Assembly (NCBI RefSeq): GCF_030345075.1
Contig: NZ_CP128361.1
Coordinates: 5,828,001-5,892,000, forward strand
Length of the DNA: 64,000 nt
Source of the DNA: Solwaraspora sp. WMMA2065
GTDB taxonomy: Bacteria; Actinomycetota; Actinomycetes; Mycobacteriales; Micromonosporaceae
Direction of reading: 5' to 3'
Under the pieces are notes generated by a model. That model had not been told where the DNA came from. It saw only the letters and a list, made by a program, of their open reading frames with translations, and made no database searches. Position 1 is the stretch's first letter. Each line of letters opens with the position of its first letter. This document shows, piece after piece, positions 63,022-64,000 of this stretch. The position numbers and the translations under genes were made by a program.

Positions 63022-64000
63022 TCACAGCGGGTACGGCAGGTCGGTCGCGCCTTCGTCGGAAATCTCCACGCTCGGTGCCCACACCTCGTACACGCCGCGT
63101 TCGTAGCACTGCGCGCCGAGCGACGCGACCGCCTCCGGGGTGGGCCGGCACAGCCGCAGCCGGCTCCACCCGGAATCCTGCCTCAGCACCTGACAGCGGG
63201 CGTCGCGCCAGGTGGCGAGCCGCACCCGGCGGGCCAGCGAGTCGACCGGGTAGCGAGCGGCCCGGGTCATCGCCAGCACCCGGAACTCGTGCGGCGGGTC
63301 GGCGACCGCCTCGTAGGTCTGGCCGTCGTGGGTGCCGACCAGCTGGGTCGACTGCGGCAGGTCGCCGGTGCGCAGGTACTCCTGGTCGGACGGGACGTCG
63401 GGGATCCCGTCGAGCAGGTGTCGTCGCTGCGGCCCGGCCATCCGGATCCAGCCGCGCTGCTCTGGCTGGTAGGTGTACAGCACCACCTCGGCACCGTCCG
63501 GGGTGTACGCCAGCAGGGCGGCGTTGGCCGGCATCGGCAGGTCGGTGCAGCCGGCGGTGACGAACTCGGGGATCAGATGGCGCCCGCTCGGGGTGAACCC
63601 GGTGCCGAGCACCGGCGGGCCGATCCGGTCCCGGGGCGGCATGGCCGCCAGCCCCTGGTACGCCGGCCCGGCCGGGATCTCGTAGTCGTCGGCGCCGATG
63701 GCCCGCCAGCGCAGTGCGTACGCCACCTCCAGGCTGTCCCGCCCGCCCTCGTCGTCGGTGCGCAGCAGGGCCAGGTCGGCCGGGGTACGCAGGTGCGCGA
63801 TGTCGTACTCGCGGTAGCAGAAACCGGCCGGTGCCCAGCCACGCAGGAAGCCGGCCACCTGTCGGCCGGAAAGTACCTTCATCATCCGGGTGCCGCGCCG
63901 GACCGTCGCGGTACGCCGGACCACGGTATTTGCCGGATGGTCGGCGGCCGACGGCGTCTGACTCAGCTGATGTACGTCCGCCCAGCTGGCGGCCCGGGTC
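63022..64000 (-). CDS. Unidentified protein, probably cut by window edge
   Basis: The reverse frame is open to the window edge. A conservative start is an ATG near 63885 (MMKVLSGRQVAGFLRGW), but the reading frame upstream also has protein-like composition (WADVHQLSQTP), so the gene may continue outside the window. Visible blocks are AGFCYREYDIAHLRTPADLALLRTD, YEIPAGPAYQGLAAMPPRDRIG, GFTPSGRHLIPEFV, LVGTHDGQTYEAV and LARRVRLATWRDARCQVL. No signal peptide, membrane helix or known domain is recognised. It converges on the LysE gene. Confidence 0.7.
   Translation of the reverse strand, partial: TRAASWADVHQLSQTPSAADHPANTVVRRTATVRRGTRMMKVLSGRQVAGFLRGWAPAGFCYREYDIAHLRTPADLALLRTDDEGGRDSLEVAYALRWRAIGADDYEIPAGPAYQGLAAMPPRDRIGPPVLGTGFTPSGRHLIPEFVTAGCTDLPMPANAALLAYTPDGAEVVLYTYQPEQRGWIRMAGPQRRHLLDGIPDVPSDQEYLRTGDLPQSTQLVGTHDGQTYEAVADPPHEFRVLAMTRAARYPVDSLARRVRLATWRDARCQVLRQDSGWSRLRLCRPTPEAVASLGAQCYERGVYEVWAPSVEISDEGATDLPYPL

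Overview
The window is chromosomal DNA from a high-GC actinomycete. GTG starts are common, ATGA/GTGA overlaps between co-directional genes are frequent, and several genes look leaderless. The gene content (SigE-family sigma factor, DUF6758, Glp/GlpR, FmdB-type zinc ribbon, PMT mannosyltransferase, c-di-GMP proteins) and the order 5-FTHF cyclo-ligase / galU / moeA-like / rimJ / glpR suggest Micromonosporaceae. That placement is inference; no 16S gene is present.

Layout. 1-2.5 kb: a LacI regulator (cut by the window edge) divergent from an oxidoreductase plus sugar isomerase pair. 2.5-12.5 kb: mostly housekeeping and conserved genes: thioredoxin with a SigR-type promoter, SpoU methyltransferase, DUF6758, a PH-domain membrane protein, an ECF sigma factor with its membrane partner, PHP, MarC, a RecB-like nuclease with a probable Fe-S cluster, and an MpaB-like oxygenase coupled to a Fur regulator. 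12.6-20.4 kb: a locus resembling M. tuberculosis Rv0991c-Rv0996: an FmdB/Ruc-like protein under a CIRCE operator, 5-FTHF cyclo-ligase, galU, Glp, RimJ and GlpR, with a diguanylate cyclase inserted before galU. A tRNA-Ala(CGC) follows.

20.7-28 kb: accessory DNA. It holds a two-component system facing a membrane-anchored trypsin-like protease, VOC and AraC genes, a TetR/aldo-keto reductase pair with tandem operators, then decayed genes (LLM oxidoreductase with an internal deletion, hydrolase fragment, TnpB fragment with an IS605-type 3' end). 28-36.7 kb: a probable organic-acid module: tartrate dehydrogenase family enzyme, exported metallo-beta-lactamase-fold hydrolase, glycerate kinase, a LysR regulator, and an ABC importer. 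A shared ATAGG-N5-CCTAT dyad (a T-N11-A LysR box) lies before ttuC, the MBL gene, the kinase gene and the ABC operon. This is the most interesting unit in the window.

36.8-46 kb: a sulfotransferase, a small secreted membrane-anchored protein, a 1,955-residue secreted ThuA/glucose-sorbosone dehydrogenase/PKD/FIMAH protein, and a phosphatidyltransferase with a membrane partner. 46-49 kb: a fused alpha-beta glycyl-tRNA synthetase. 49-57.4 kb: a CotH/DUF4956/VTC polyphosphate-polymerase operon divergent from a two-component system, then a multi-TM PAS protein that stops where a GGDEF domain would be expected. 57.7-64 kb: PMT mannosyltransferase, a membrane protein, metG, a LysE exporter and an unidentified protein running to the edge.
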